From Litoditis marina (Eukaryota; Nematoda; Chromadorea; Rhabditida; Rhabditidae): a stretch of DNA of 64,000 bases. The stretch covers positions 49,871,605 through 49,935,604 of the forward strand of contig OZ038433.1 of the NCBI GenBank assembly GCA_964036275.1. Direction: 5' to 3'. The notes below the pieces were generated by a model. The model searched no databases and was not told where the DNA came from. It saw nothing but the letters and a program-made list of their open reading frames with translations. The position numbers and the translations under genes are program-made. Below are positions 22,999-34,112 of this stretch, piece by piece; the first letter of the stretch is position 1; each line of letters starts with the position of its first letter.

Positions 22999-25018
22999 GC
23001 TCTCTCTCTCTCTCTTCCTCTCCTTCTCTCTTTCTCTCTCTTTTTTGTCCCTCCGCCTCCCTCTATCTCTCAGACTCGCCTTAGCAGAGTGGTCGGTGAC
23101 CTTCTTCAGGGCGCTGGCTACGTCCGCGCGCACAGCCGGGTCAACGCAGAAATCGGCATTCGGGTCGGCATCTTAAAACAATGTTTGCTTATGAATGTAA
23201 GCAGAAACCTCGAAATGCATTCAAAATCAAAATGAATAAGGACTTTTCTTACCACGACGAAGAACATCATCCAAAGTTTTCTTTTCTAGTGAAAAGACAA
23301 TTGTTTTTCAATTTTCTAATTCTGTTGTTCAGGGTATGTTCATTGGAAAATGTGATAATATTAAATTATGTGTTACGAACCTCTAATTTTCATCATTTTT
23401 TGTTCCTTGGTCATCTCTCTTTCGATTGCACTCACGTTTCCCTTGTTTCCGGAGAGAAGTACCTGAATAAATCTATTTCAAACGAGTTTCATACCTGATT
23501 TTCTTTTTGTACACTGTGCATAAAAACTATGTACTGGGATGATTTGGACTGTTTATAGTTTTGTAATTATTTATTGAAGTGATAAAGGGTACAGTAACAT
23601 CGCGGAATATTGTTTCACTATAAAACTATTTTCGACAACCTCGATCTTCAGAATAATAACACGTGAGGCTCAAAAATTGATTAGTTCGATGTTTCAACTG
23701 TATAATAGGTCTTGATGATTCCATTGATATATTGTCTTCATTTCGTTAGAGAGAGCTATGTGATTCGCTACATTAGAATGCAGGTTATACATCGAATGTA
23801 TCAACTTCTCTCTTGAAAGGAATAATGAACGACCTCAATGTTTCAACCGATACATTTAGCTCTGATAGTTCCTCTTGATTGATGACATGATTGGAGCAAC
23901 CCCATAAAACAATCACCTTGTAGTTCTGTACCACAGTTCCAGTATAAAGACATCCCTCGAAACAATAGAAGCTCTTGTTGAGATGCACGTTGGCGTGGGC
24001 GAAATCGGTGACACCATCTGCGATTCCGTACGACCACGAGCCTTGATTGGTGGTACAGACTGAAACATTGGACTGAATTTATGATCGCTATTTTTGTTGT
24101 TACAACCAAATCAAATCGATGTCTCCTCGTTCAATTTGGACATTGATTATTCTATGAAAAAACACTTTACTGAAAACCTCGACGCGTAACTTAACTCCAT
24201 ATTTTCTCAAGAGCTACGAGAATGTATTAATAGTTTTTTCAACACGCTAGAAGAAATCTTATCGGCATCACTGCAATATCTTACTGAAAACAACTTAAAC
24301 GATTCCGAGCAAATTAACAAATTCCTTTCATAGCGTACAGCAGAGAGGCGTAGAAGACTTGCGCCTGCGGCCTCAATGTTCTCTCGAGATTCGAAGCTGG
24401 CCAAGAAAGTTGGCACAAATGTGTTTTACTTTGTTCGTTTTCGTTTTAATCTAAACACAAGGTGATATGATGTATGACGCGATAGAACATGAAGAATGTT
24501 TAATTCGATTAGGTGAGGGCTGTTTGCGGATTATCAAAGCAAAATATATTATTTCGTTAGCTTAAAAGTAGATGATGTTTAATACTGTTGTGTACCGGTC
24601 GGAACTCTCAATCTCTGTCAATTATGACTACAAATCATATTCATGCGTCAGTCAAGGCAAACGTATCCTCTTCTTTCAACATTTTTCCAAATAGCCACTA
24701 TCTTACAAACGATGTGGTACAATCATCGTCGTCTAACACTGTTAAATTGCATGTAATATCATGTGCGCAAACTTTTCTCTCCATTAATCCTTTTGGAGTT
24801 ACAAATATTAAGTGGAAAGTCGCGTGTTCATTCGCGAATAGAGTTGTATTATATTCATGTCAGCTTTCTATCCAAAAGGGTGACAACAGGAGATGCGAAT
24901 TGTTCTGCACAGCTTAGACATACACTAGATTATCAGCATTTTAAACTGCGCCTTCTGTAAACTCACTATTAGCAGCAGCGATGGCCACACACGCCAAAAG
25001 GAGGGTGGAACGAAGCAT
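22191..25018 (-). CDS. Small secreted protein, paralog of the gene at 26072
   Basis: Exons (minus, 5' to 3'): 25018-24967, 24059-23917, 23462-23436, 23280-23253, 23171-23080, 22852-22757, 22271-22191; 519 nt, 172 residues. It begins MLRSTLLLACVAIAAAN, a signal peptide, then a short cysteine-containing ectodomain. It shares FCVDP, an AL-Y-N-PGW motif (ALSYNLNRPGW), an NFC near the end and a VGG near the C terminus with its neighbour, and the first intron is phase 1 in both. Two exons are tiny (27 and 28 nt) and are the least certain. The intron after residue 114 has a GC donor (GCGAGT). TTTCAG directly abuts the ATG. I do not recognise the family; a secreted, disulphide-bonded role is inferred only from the signal peptide and cysteines. 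Confidence 0.72.
22955..23045. repeat. CT-rich microsatellite inside an intron
   Basis: Dense TC/TTTC repeats in the GC-AG intron of the minus-strand secreted-protein gene (23079-22853). Confidence 0.9.
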
Positions 25019-26071
25019 CTGAAACCTGGATACTGTAAATAGGAATATAAAGGGTGGAAGTATACTGCTTCTAAATCAGTAAAGCCCAAACAACTCACTA
25101 TTTGAATGACCTCAGGGTGAAAAAATTTAAAAAAAAAGGGAAACTCCGAAAAAAAAACTTGAGTGGAGGGGGAGAAAGAAAGAGTGGAGGGGGAGAAAGA
25201 AAATGAGAGATATAGAGACCAAGAAGGAGAGAGATCCATAGAAAGGATATGAAGGGTCAGCGGGGGGGCTGTGAGAGAGATGAAGAGACAGAGAGAGAAA
25301 GAGAGAGAGGGGAAGAGAGAAACCGAAAGATAGAGATAGGCTAGAAATGAGGCATAGAATAGTAAAAGAAACACAGAGAGAGGGAAAGAAAGAGAGAGAG
25401 AGAGTATATCGAGACCTAAAGGCTGTGATTCTCGACATTACTACAAAGACTGGCTGGTATAGGACACTGTATCTGTGCAACTTCTCTATCTACACATTGA
25501 TTTGGGGTGGTGGCAATGTGGCATTACAAGACTGTATAGAGATTTGATTTTTCTTCTCTAACCGTCAACAATGTAATCATTCACGATAAGCTAATCGCCT
25601 TAAAAATCATAATGTAGTTTAGCATACTCTGTTTCACACGAGCATGGAAACTTACAGCATAGCATTTTTCACAAGATATGCCTATTTAGTTTCAGAAAAC
25701 CTTTTTCGGGGTGTGAGGCTGAAATTCGCGTTTATAACCTAAAATCGTTGAATTTAGAGCTGAATTGAGGGCAAAGATGGGAATCGCTTATCGTTTTAAG
25801 TCCTTAGTGCCACGAAACTAAGAGCACTAAGCCGATTAGGAAACGTACCACGACAGAACTGTAAGTCAACACCACTTTCAGTGTTTGGCTCATCCCATCT
25901 TTTGCAATGTCATCTAGATCAGTGTGATTTTTTGTTAGATTCTAAGTCTCCTAACATCGTTTGACTGCGTTATAACTTTTTTGACATGTTTTCTAGTGTT
26001 CACAATATTTAGTATGGTGCTTGGTGTTTTAAAACTTCACTACCAATTAGATTACCTCAATGTTTCACAGA
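25019..26071. promoter_or_regulatory. Divergent promoter region of the secreted-protein pair
   Basis: The 1.05 kb between two head-to-head start codons, so it must hold both promoters. It contains a purine-rich tract at about 25130-25400 with a short tandem repeat of AGAGTGGAGGGGGAGAAAGA near 25158-25200. No core promoter element can be assigned. Divergence from a shared region suggests possible co-expression. Confidence 0.5.
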
Positions 26072-29000
26072 ATGAGAACCGTGATCGTCGCTCTCGCTCT
26101 GTGCGCTGGAGCCTGTGCGTTCGACACCGAACAGCGTAAGTTCTACGAAACTCGTTTCAGCACATCATGGTTTGAAACGTTCCCCGAAAGGGCGACAGGT
26201 TAGAGGTTTTTTTGTTATGGTGCGGCTGTCATCTGTCGACTGACCAGATTTCTTTGGACCCGATTCATCTCTTTTGTGAAACATTCGGATAGTCGTATAA
26301 CACTATAACCGAAAGACAGAGTATACTACTCTTTGAACTACTTCTTAATAATATTTCTGCTGAACTATTCACTCTGCTTCGAGAGCCGATATATCATTCG
26401 AGTGAAACATTCCAGCTTCCATAGAAAGTGTAATTCGGTTTCTGCTTACAGTACTCACCGTACTATCATATTCGTTCAAACGTGGTTCAGAAACTTGACT
26501 GTAAATGAAGGAGTGTAGCCCTCTAGTCTTGTACGTTTTTCGAAAACACACCACTTTCTAAGATTAGCAAGCCACAAAAGCGAGAGAGCGTACAGGTCAT
26601 TGAGACTACAGACAGTAGGAGATAGTATATATCTTTCTGAAATGCATTCTTTCCCTCTTGTTGAGGCCGCTACAAAAGCTGCTGAAAAATTGGATGAGAT
26701 ATATTTATAACAAGAACTTGAGAATGTGACCGAATCATCGTTGTAGTTGCATCTCGAAATACGCCGTGACTCACGAGAAAAGCAACGGGATAAAACTACA
26801 AACACAGCGTGATAGGGCGACATACAACAAACGTTCAGACCTGTTCTGGAAAGACCGAGCAAATGTTTTCAGTGTGCAACTACACGGCCACTGGGGACGA
26901 GACGAACGAGAATGCGGTACCCATCTCCACCTTCCGCACCTCGGGACTTGACTTTGTCAGGTACGCTTGGGGACAAGTGGTTCATTATATGAATATCCTG
27001 AAACACATCAGTGAATCAATATAAATAACATCATTTCATAAGTTGTTAAGGGTTTCTGTACAGATATCAGGTAACGTGGAACACGTACGGTTATCGAACC
27101 TCACAAATTGTCTACCTCCGCTTCAAGTTATGAGGTTTCGAGTAAATTGACATTCAAGCGACGTTTTTTTTTTGAAGAAAATGTTATGTTGATAAGATCT
27201 ACGGCGTTTGTAGTTTGATCTTTGATACACTTCAAGGGAGCTTCACTAATTCTGCTGTGCTTGTGGATCAAATACTCAAACCTGATCACTCTTTACATAA
27301 TGTTTTGCAGACCCGCCTGGTGCATCACTCATTGCAAGGACAGAAAGTCCATCAAGGCTGAGATGCTGTTTCAGCCAGCAAATGCCTCGTCTGGTCAGTT
27401 TAGAACAAAACTGAATATATTTGTTTAAAAGAGTGAATCAAAGTATATTGAAAAACCTACAGACCCCACGAAACCCAATTATAACCGAACAAACCGAAAA
27501 TGCCGAAACAAATAAAAATAAAAGATTACTACAAAGAAGTACTTTGTGTCGTTATTTAACCTGCGCGTTCTTTTCACGTTGAAATACTCTGTTTAAACAC
27601 TTCATATAAAGGTCACCACCCTAGACATTAGGCCATATGACGGTTAGGCTATTAACAAGCGCGGTGATGTGTTTCACATATGTACCATAAATGAAGCTCC
27701 GTTCCTCCGCCGATCGATGTCAGCTTCAAAGACTTGACTACAATCTCTAACAAAACGTTTAAAGATGACTCATGTAGTTCATATTCAGACAGCATATCAC
27801 AGTACACTTAGTAACAAAACAAGTTTTAATTGTGAAGAAAGAATGTGTGAAGGTTTAGATGGAAACATTGTACGAATCCCAAGCACTGATCACCCATCTT
27901 GCCAATATTACACATCAAACACATCGAAAAGTCACGAACACAGTATATGTTATCCTCTCCATAGACGACGAGAACCTTCTGAAGCGGTTACTTCGAGATC
28001 ATTCCGTAATCTCCCTTCCTGTGTCTCATCAAACATACGCAATTTATCTGCTGACAAGTGTCGACAAGACTTGCGGAACAGTGTGCAAAGCGAGATACGT
28101 ATGATAGAATTGTGATTTTGAGACAATTCCGCATTCAAAACCTGAGTACGTACGCTAGACGATACCGTCATCTTCATCCCATCCTGCGTCTCCTTAAACA
28201 TACAATATTTCTCTGCTCTTACATCCCGCCGGGATACGAGTGGCGCGAAATAGTAAGGCAGAGCGAGAGACGCGGGATGGGATGAAGGTGCCGGGATCTT
28301 CTAGCATACGTACTCAGGGGTTATGTCAGGAAGTTTGAAAACATTTGAAATGTTAGCTTTTTTCTGTTCTAGAACAAAGTGTAAGTTTGACAATCGAAAA
28401 CCATTATTGTTTATGTATTTGAAAGTCACACGTTGTTCACATTTGAAAATCACACACATAAATAAGGTAACTTTTAAAATTTATACATTAGAAAAGTCTT
28501 GTGTTTACTGTTTATATACTAGAGGTAAATTGAATAATCACGTCGTGCACTTTGTCATTGCACGTTTCTGATTTCTGCTGTGTTTTACATGTTTCACGTG
28601 CAACTGACTAACAGTATGTTTCAGTGGCCTTCAAGTACCGCGCTCACCGCCGCACCGATGGAACCCGCAGCTTCAACGTCTCTCCGGTGAAAGGCGACGC
28701 GATGCCAATCAGCAAGGACTCCGATAACAGTTAGTTAAAGTTGGCCTGACAGGAACCAAATATCATGCCTTGCGCTCCACGGTTAATTCATTCGATCCAA
28801 CGAAAGTACGCCTCAAAAACGTTTTCGATTCTCCGCTGATGAATTATAACTAAATCATTTACAAAATATCTATAAATTAGTTTTCGTACCGCATTCGCAT
28901 TGAAGCGACGAAATTAGCCGTAGAGCGCAAGGCACGAGATTCCGTTTCTGACAGACCACCGTTAAATTCCGGATTCCCACCACAAAGACAGCAAATGGTC

Positions 29001-30325
29001 TTATCACGAGCGAGCACTCATTGATCATTTGTCAGCAGACGAGAGAATGTGTAGATCAATGATACGCAGACTGGTTGGCCTCTCGCCAAACCCCTCTATA
29101 CAAAATCGATGGCACGGTGTCCACAACGGTTTGACAAATCCTATATGAGTAGGAAAGAAAAAAGAAAAGAGAACTCTCAGAAACATCAACTGCCTTGTTC
29201 CAGACGTGCAAACTAGGCAACTCACACTGAACAAAACTCTTTTGACCCGTTTTGATCAACTTTCTAAGGAATAAGAACTGTATGAGAAAGAAAATTACAA
29301 AACTGAAACTATCCTCTACCGCAGCAAAGTATCAGAAACGTCGGTTGGACCACACATAGAATTCAATAAGTGACCTGAACAGACAAATGTTCTTCACTCA
29401 CAGAACCTCGTAGCATTCATTTATTGGTGAGAACTAGAACTTATTCCGACGTTTCATGGTTGCAGCCTTCTGCGTGGATCCAACTGTCGCAGCTACGGTA
29501 GATGCTATCTTCGACAAATACACGACCATCGACGATATTTCTGAGGCTCTCAACTACTACATCAACAAGCCAGGATGGGCCTACCTCGTCTATCAGGTAC
29601 AAACAAGTGAACTCTAACTCTCCTGAAACATGCGGGATGGAATGTTTATATAAAACTCATATAGTATGACCGAAATACTTATACTCAAGTACATTTATAA
29701 AACTTATACCGTAAATCAAAATACTTTCATGAAACTCACAAAAACCGTATAATCGAAATAATTTTATGAAACGTATAACGAACACTTTCAGAAAACTTAC
29801 ACCGTTTAACCAATTTACACTTTTCCACTACTATATACCGCATAATGACTACACTGAAAACGATAAAACCATAGCACAACATACGCGAGTCATATAAATA
29901 CCTGTAGAAACACTTGACCGATGAAAAACGCCGAATGTTGGTGGTTGTGGAATCATTGCACCGAAACTTCAGATGGGACCCCCTCCTTCTATCGTCTCCA
30001 CCGTCAACGTTCACACAGACGTCAACTTTTGCATGAAGAATATCGTCAAGGTACGCGAGTGTGATACTGAAGTTCGATTCAATCACTTTATTGGAGTGGT
30101 AAACCGATAAACGTTTAGAACAATAAAATATGAATATTCTCTATTGCAAGTATCTGTAGATTTTTTTTATTCTTCCGATTCGAGAAAAACCTTCAGAGGA
30201 AGCTTACTTTTAGTTTTAGTCACTTTTCAAGTTGCTTTGTGCTCATCACTTCAATGTTTCAGCAGACCGCCAACGGATTCGCCGAGTATCAACTGTTCTC
30301 AGGATATGTTGGTGGAGGACTATAG
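26072..30325 (+). CDS. Small secreted cysteine-containing protein, paralog of the gene at 22191-25018
   Basis: Exons 26072-26135, 26873-26960, 27311-27393, 28625-28729, 29466-29596, 29973-30050, 30263-30325; 612 nt, 203 residues. It starts [16 protein letters not shown], a clear signal peptide. The mature part has paired cysteines (CITHC; FCVDP; NFC), an N-glycosylation-type NYTA near its start, the motif [11 protein letters not shown] and a glycine-rich end (GYVGGGL). Introns are phases 1, 2, 1, 1, 0, 0; the phase-1 intron just before FCVDP and the phase-0 intron after the PGW exon match the paralog. An acceptor TTTCACAG ends one base before the ATG. No known domain recognised; the role is unknown but it should be extracellular. 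Intron 3 carries a foldback element and a MITE. Confidence 0.78.
28143..28317. mobile_element. Foldback (hairpin) element, family of 7508
   Basis: About 175 bp with the same arms (GTACGTATGCTAG, CATCCCATCCTGCGTCTC) and the same CATCCCGCCGGGAT centre as the BTB-intron element, but with independent substitutions, so it is a separate insertion in intron 3 of the secreted-protein gene. Confidence 0.8.
28515..28617. mobile_element. MITE, CACGTG family, copy 6
   Basis: Shorter copy (103 bp) lacking part of the left interior. Its right end (CTAACAGTATG) lies 7 bases before the acceptor of exon 4 of the secreted-protein gene, so the element supplies sequence in the branch-point region of that intron. 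Confidence 0.75.
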
Positions 30326-33300
30326 ATGATAAAGACTTCGATATGTCGTGCTGAATATATATATTTTTAATAATATTATGTAAGCAGATCGCTTAACAGT
30401 GTACTACTTCAATGCGTTGCGTTTACGTGAAGGATGAAAACTACTTGGTGTTATAATTTCTCACGGTATCTTTATCAGGTTAAGCTATGAAAATACCGAT
30501 AGTTGTACATGTTATCGAATCGTTTGGTTAGCCGCGATGAAACTCAGGAACTAAGATGTGGGAAATCTATAACAATGGGTTTTATCCTTTTTTTCCATTA
30601 CATCCTCTATTCTCAAATCGTTTTATACGTTTAAAATTGGACTCCACTTTGGGTACGGAAACAGTGTACTTCTTCATCAAAAACTACAATTTATTTTGTG
30701 GAAAGTATTTGTTTGATTGAACTTTGATGTGTTGATAACTATCAACTATGTTATTGTGGCGGTGCACGTCGGATAACTTCCAATTATATCGTCAAATCTC
30801 GATAACTTAACCATATAACCAGTTTGCGCAAGCAGTAATGGGCAAACATATTGAAATGAAAACATCACAAATATATAGTTACGTATTCGTTAAAGTGCAT
30901 ACACTGTTTTTAAGTTCTAACCACATGCTCATATAAATTAGACGCGACATTGAAATTATGTTCATAACAGCGGTCATGAAATGGTTTCTAACCTATGAAA
31001 TCTCCGTGAGATCATGAACTTTCGCAAATAAAACTGTTGTCAGAACAATTTTAACGTTACATTATGGTACTAGATCAAATAAAACATTGCTCGATTGAAA
31101 TAAAACATTGCTCGATTTTCTTCCTAGTTTGTTCGTTTTATTTGAGTTGGTGATTCTACCCCGAACCGATCAGTTCTAGCCAAGGTCGAATGGAACAAAC
31201 TTCGCCAACATGAAGCACCGATTTAGAAAAGGAAACGAGTAAATGAAATTTGTTTTACAGTTTTGGAGTTTTTTTCTAGCATCTGACTGCACAAGAAAAA
31301 ATCAGAATTGGTTGTTTTTTTAATCAGCTTCCTTTGATAGTTGTCTCATACACTAAGGCTAAATGAATGGCAGTTGTGCACTTTGTCATTGCACGTTTCT
31401 GAGTTCTGCTGTGTTCAACATGTTTCACGTGACTGTGCAATTGACTAACAGTACAGTTTTTTCACTAGTATCGCATAAGTCTTCCACATTTCCCTATTAG
31501 TGACCGCTCAATTGAGCTGGCTATACGAATATGCGGCCGGGTGTTTCAATAATAGAGCAGGGTTACCTAGGACCTCGCCTGTCCTCAGTAACCCCCCCCC
31601 CCCCCCACTTCTCCCAATATGTTGACATGTATACATACACACCTACATGACAAGAACACAAGAGTCTTCATGTTTTTAACTCAACGTGTCATGTGTTTTG
31701 TGCACTGGAATCAATTTTTGTCTTGTAAATGAAGACTTCGAAAACATTTTACAGCTCAGGATATTAACCTGCGTCTCCTCGAACTAACGCTATTTCTTGG
31801 CTTGTACTTTCCCACCGGATAAGAAAAAGTTTGAGTCGCTAGATCTTCCAGTTTTTGGTGACACTTGACGGAACAGACTAAAAAATGTCTACGGTACATT
31901 CTTCGTTTCTGCCACATCTTCTTTAGATGAGAGGCTCAGCTATAAACAAATTCGAGTTTAATAGCTTTTTGTTGTTTTATACAATAGTAAAATGAGAGGT
32001 AATTAGTTGCCAAGCTTGAACCAAAACACCTTGCTTCAACCTAACAACTGAATGACTTATTCTGTCAACGAAACGTCTAATCATAAGCAAATTTGGGTAA
32101 ACAGAGCAATTATGCACCACAAAATCACAAGTTCTGAATAACTGATGTCTTGAAATTGCTTTACGTGACAATGAATTCGACTTACTATACCGGTCGCTTA
32201 AGAAAAGATTGGCCGAATCTGCACATGTCCTCTCGACTGTCTGTATTTGTAGTTTGATCCCTCGTGTTCTAGTGATCGGTTAAAACTACAACTCATATTC
32301 GATCGCTCAAGGTTATTGCTGTTCAGTGTCAGACTTTTTGAGCCGACCTGATTTCCTATTAAAGAATCCGTCCCGCTCTAATTTTGACTTATGAGTTAAC
32401 AATCTGACCTTGTGGCCAATGAAAAACCATGCTCAAAAATATATACTTCTATATCTCTATCTTGCTTCTTTCACTCAGAAAAGCGGCTTACGTAATGACA
32501 CCGATAGGAGAGTTGCGTACTGGGTATGCTCAAAATAGCCAATAGAAGTACAAAAATGTTTTAAGAACACTCTATCATGTATGACAATACAATTAGAGAC
32601 TACGAAATGGGAATAAATCTGAAGGTAAACGAACAAAGTCAAGTTGCGTCACAGTGAAAATGTTCATGTCCTCTTTTTTAGTGCTTGATGTTATGCAAAT
32701 TTTACAAGTTTTCAGTCAGAAAGTTTTTCCATGGTCTATGGGAAGACATTAAAAATGTTTTTTGAGCTTTTTAAATTTTTCGTGAAACTCAGATTATAGC
32801 GGAACGGATTCTTTAATGCCGCATTTCCTTTTCCAGTAATGCATTAACACAGCACATATACACTTTTCCAGCATAGCATTTTTCATTTTGCGAAAAACCA
32901 CTTGTTACAGAAAAAACTAAGTCAAAATTTTCTAGTAACACTTTTTGAGTTTTGAATGGTAGAATTGGGTAATAATGGTCATGTCTTTCTTTATACGAAT
33001 ATAGCGAAACATTTAGACACTCTACTTTGAAAAAACTTGTTTTTGCAACATAGCACCTTGCAAAACATTGATAAATTCTTCCAACCTTTATTGATGGTTA
33101 CACATTTGCAGTACATATCTTATGTTTTTTTTTGAAAAAGAGACTGTGTTTGTAGTTTTATCATTTCAATACATCTCCCTTTCGCTTTTCATTTATCAAG
33201 GCTCTTCAATGATAATCCGCAACCCAAATTGATTTGCTTGATGTCTAATTCATATTAATAATGATTTTCTATTCGTTTACAAGTATATTGCTAGTCAAAT

Positions 33301-34112
33301 TTATAGCACGTAAAACATTTTGAACACAGCTGATCTAAACAACGTGCAATTATAGTGTCTTACGTTTGTTCACATTTAACGGGACTATTCCATTTACTTC
33401 ATAATAATTATTTTGGCTTCACTTTATCTTCTTATCTTTCTTTTATATTTCTACTCGTACACTGCACACTTAAATTACACAATTATAAATTCAAAGCGTT
33501 GTTGGAGCTCAGTTTGGCAATGGTCTTTCAGAACGTAGAGGTGAAGAACGTGGAATGATAACAATAAGTACCATGTAGAGTACATACTTTAGAAAGGAAT
33601 AGAATAGATACTTTAAACTTGTAATTCTGCTAAAGCATACTGTAAAAGGTACTACATGGGTGAAACGTAGTGTTTTGGTACTTTGTGTGTATGTTCTCCT
33701 GTAGAACAACTGGTTTGTAGTTTGTTTGCGTATAGTCACCGATCGAATCTATAGAAGTTGTATATGTACTTCATGTAATCCATTTGAACTGATAAGTTTT
33801 TATAATCAAAAAAGTTAGTACATCGATATAATTTCACATTTCAATACTTGCACGTGACTCACGTGCTTTAAATGTGAACTTCTATTTAATTATTCTCTTT
33901 CCCGATAACTATGTTTTTTTGCGCTCCTCCAAAACTTTATGTTTGTTCCTGGTTCACAATATAACTGGTCACAATGATGTGAGACATACATAAATTTCTT
34001 AGAGTTTTGTTTGTGTATTTTCGGATTTGCAACTACTATTTTTATGTTTTATATTGCTGGGGAGATTGCAGAGACATAACCACATAAGTCATTATATTCG
34101 TGAAATTGCAGA
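30326..34112. other. Intergenic, repeats only
   Basis: About 3.8 kb with no gene seen. It holds MITE copy 7 (31348-31454), a 15-base C run (31592-31606), a decayed foldback copy (about 31770-31855) and two occurrences of the short motif TTTGTAGTTTGATC or its variants (32243, 33148). Confidence 0.6.
31348..31454. mobile_element. MITE, CACGTG family, copy 7 (left end eroded)
   Basis: The right two thirds (GTGCACTTTGTCATTGCACG through GACTAACAGTA) are well kept; the left arm is partly lost and has no CACGTG. Confidence 0.75.

Noticed and set aside
27765..28115. 116-codon plus-strand frame
   Set aside because: Lies in intron 3 of the secreted gene, has no recognisable domain, and overlaps intronic repeat-rich sequence.
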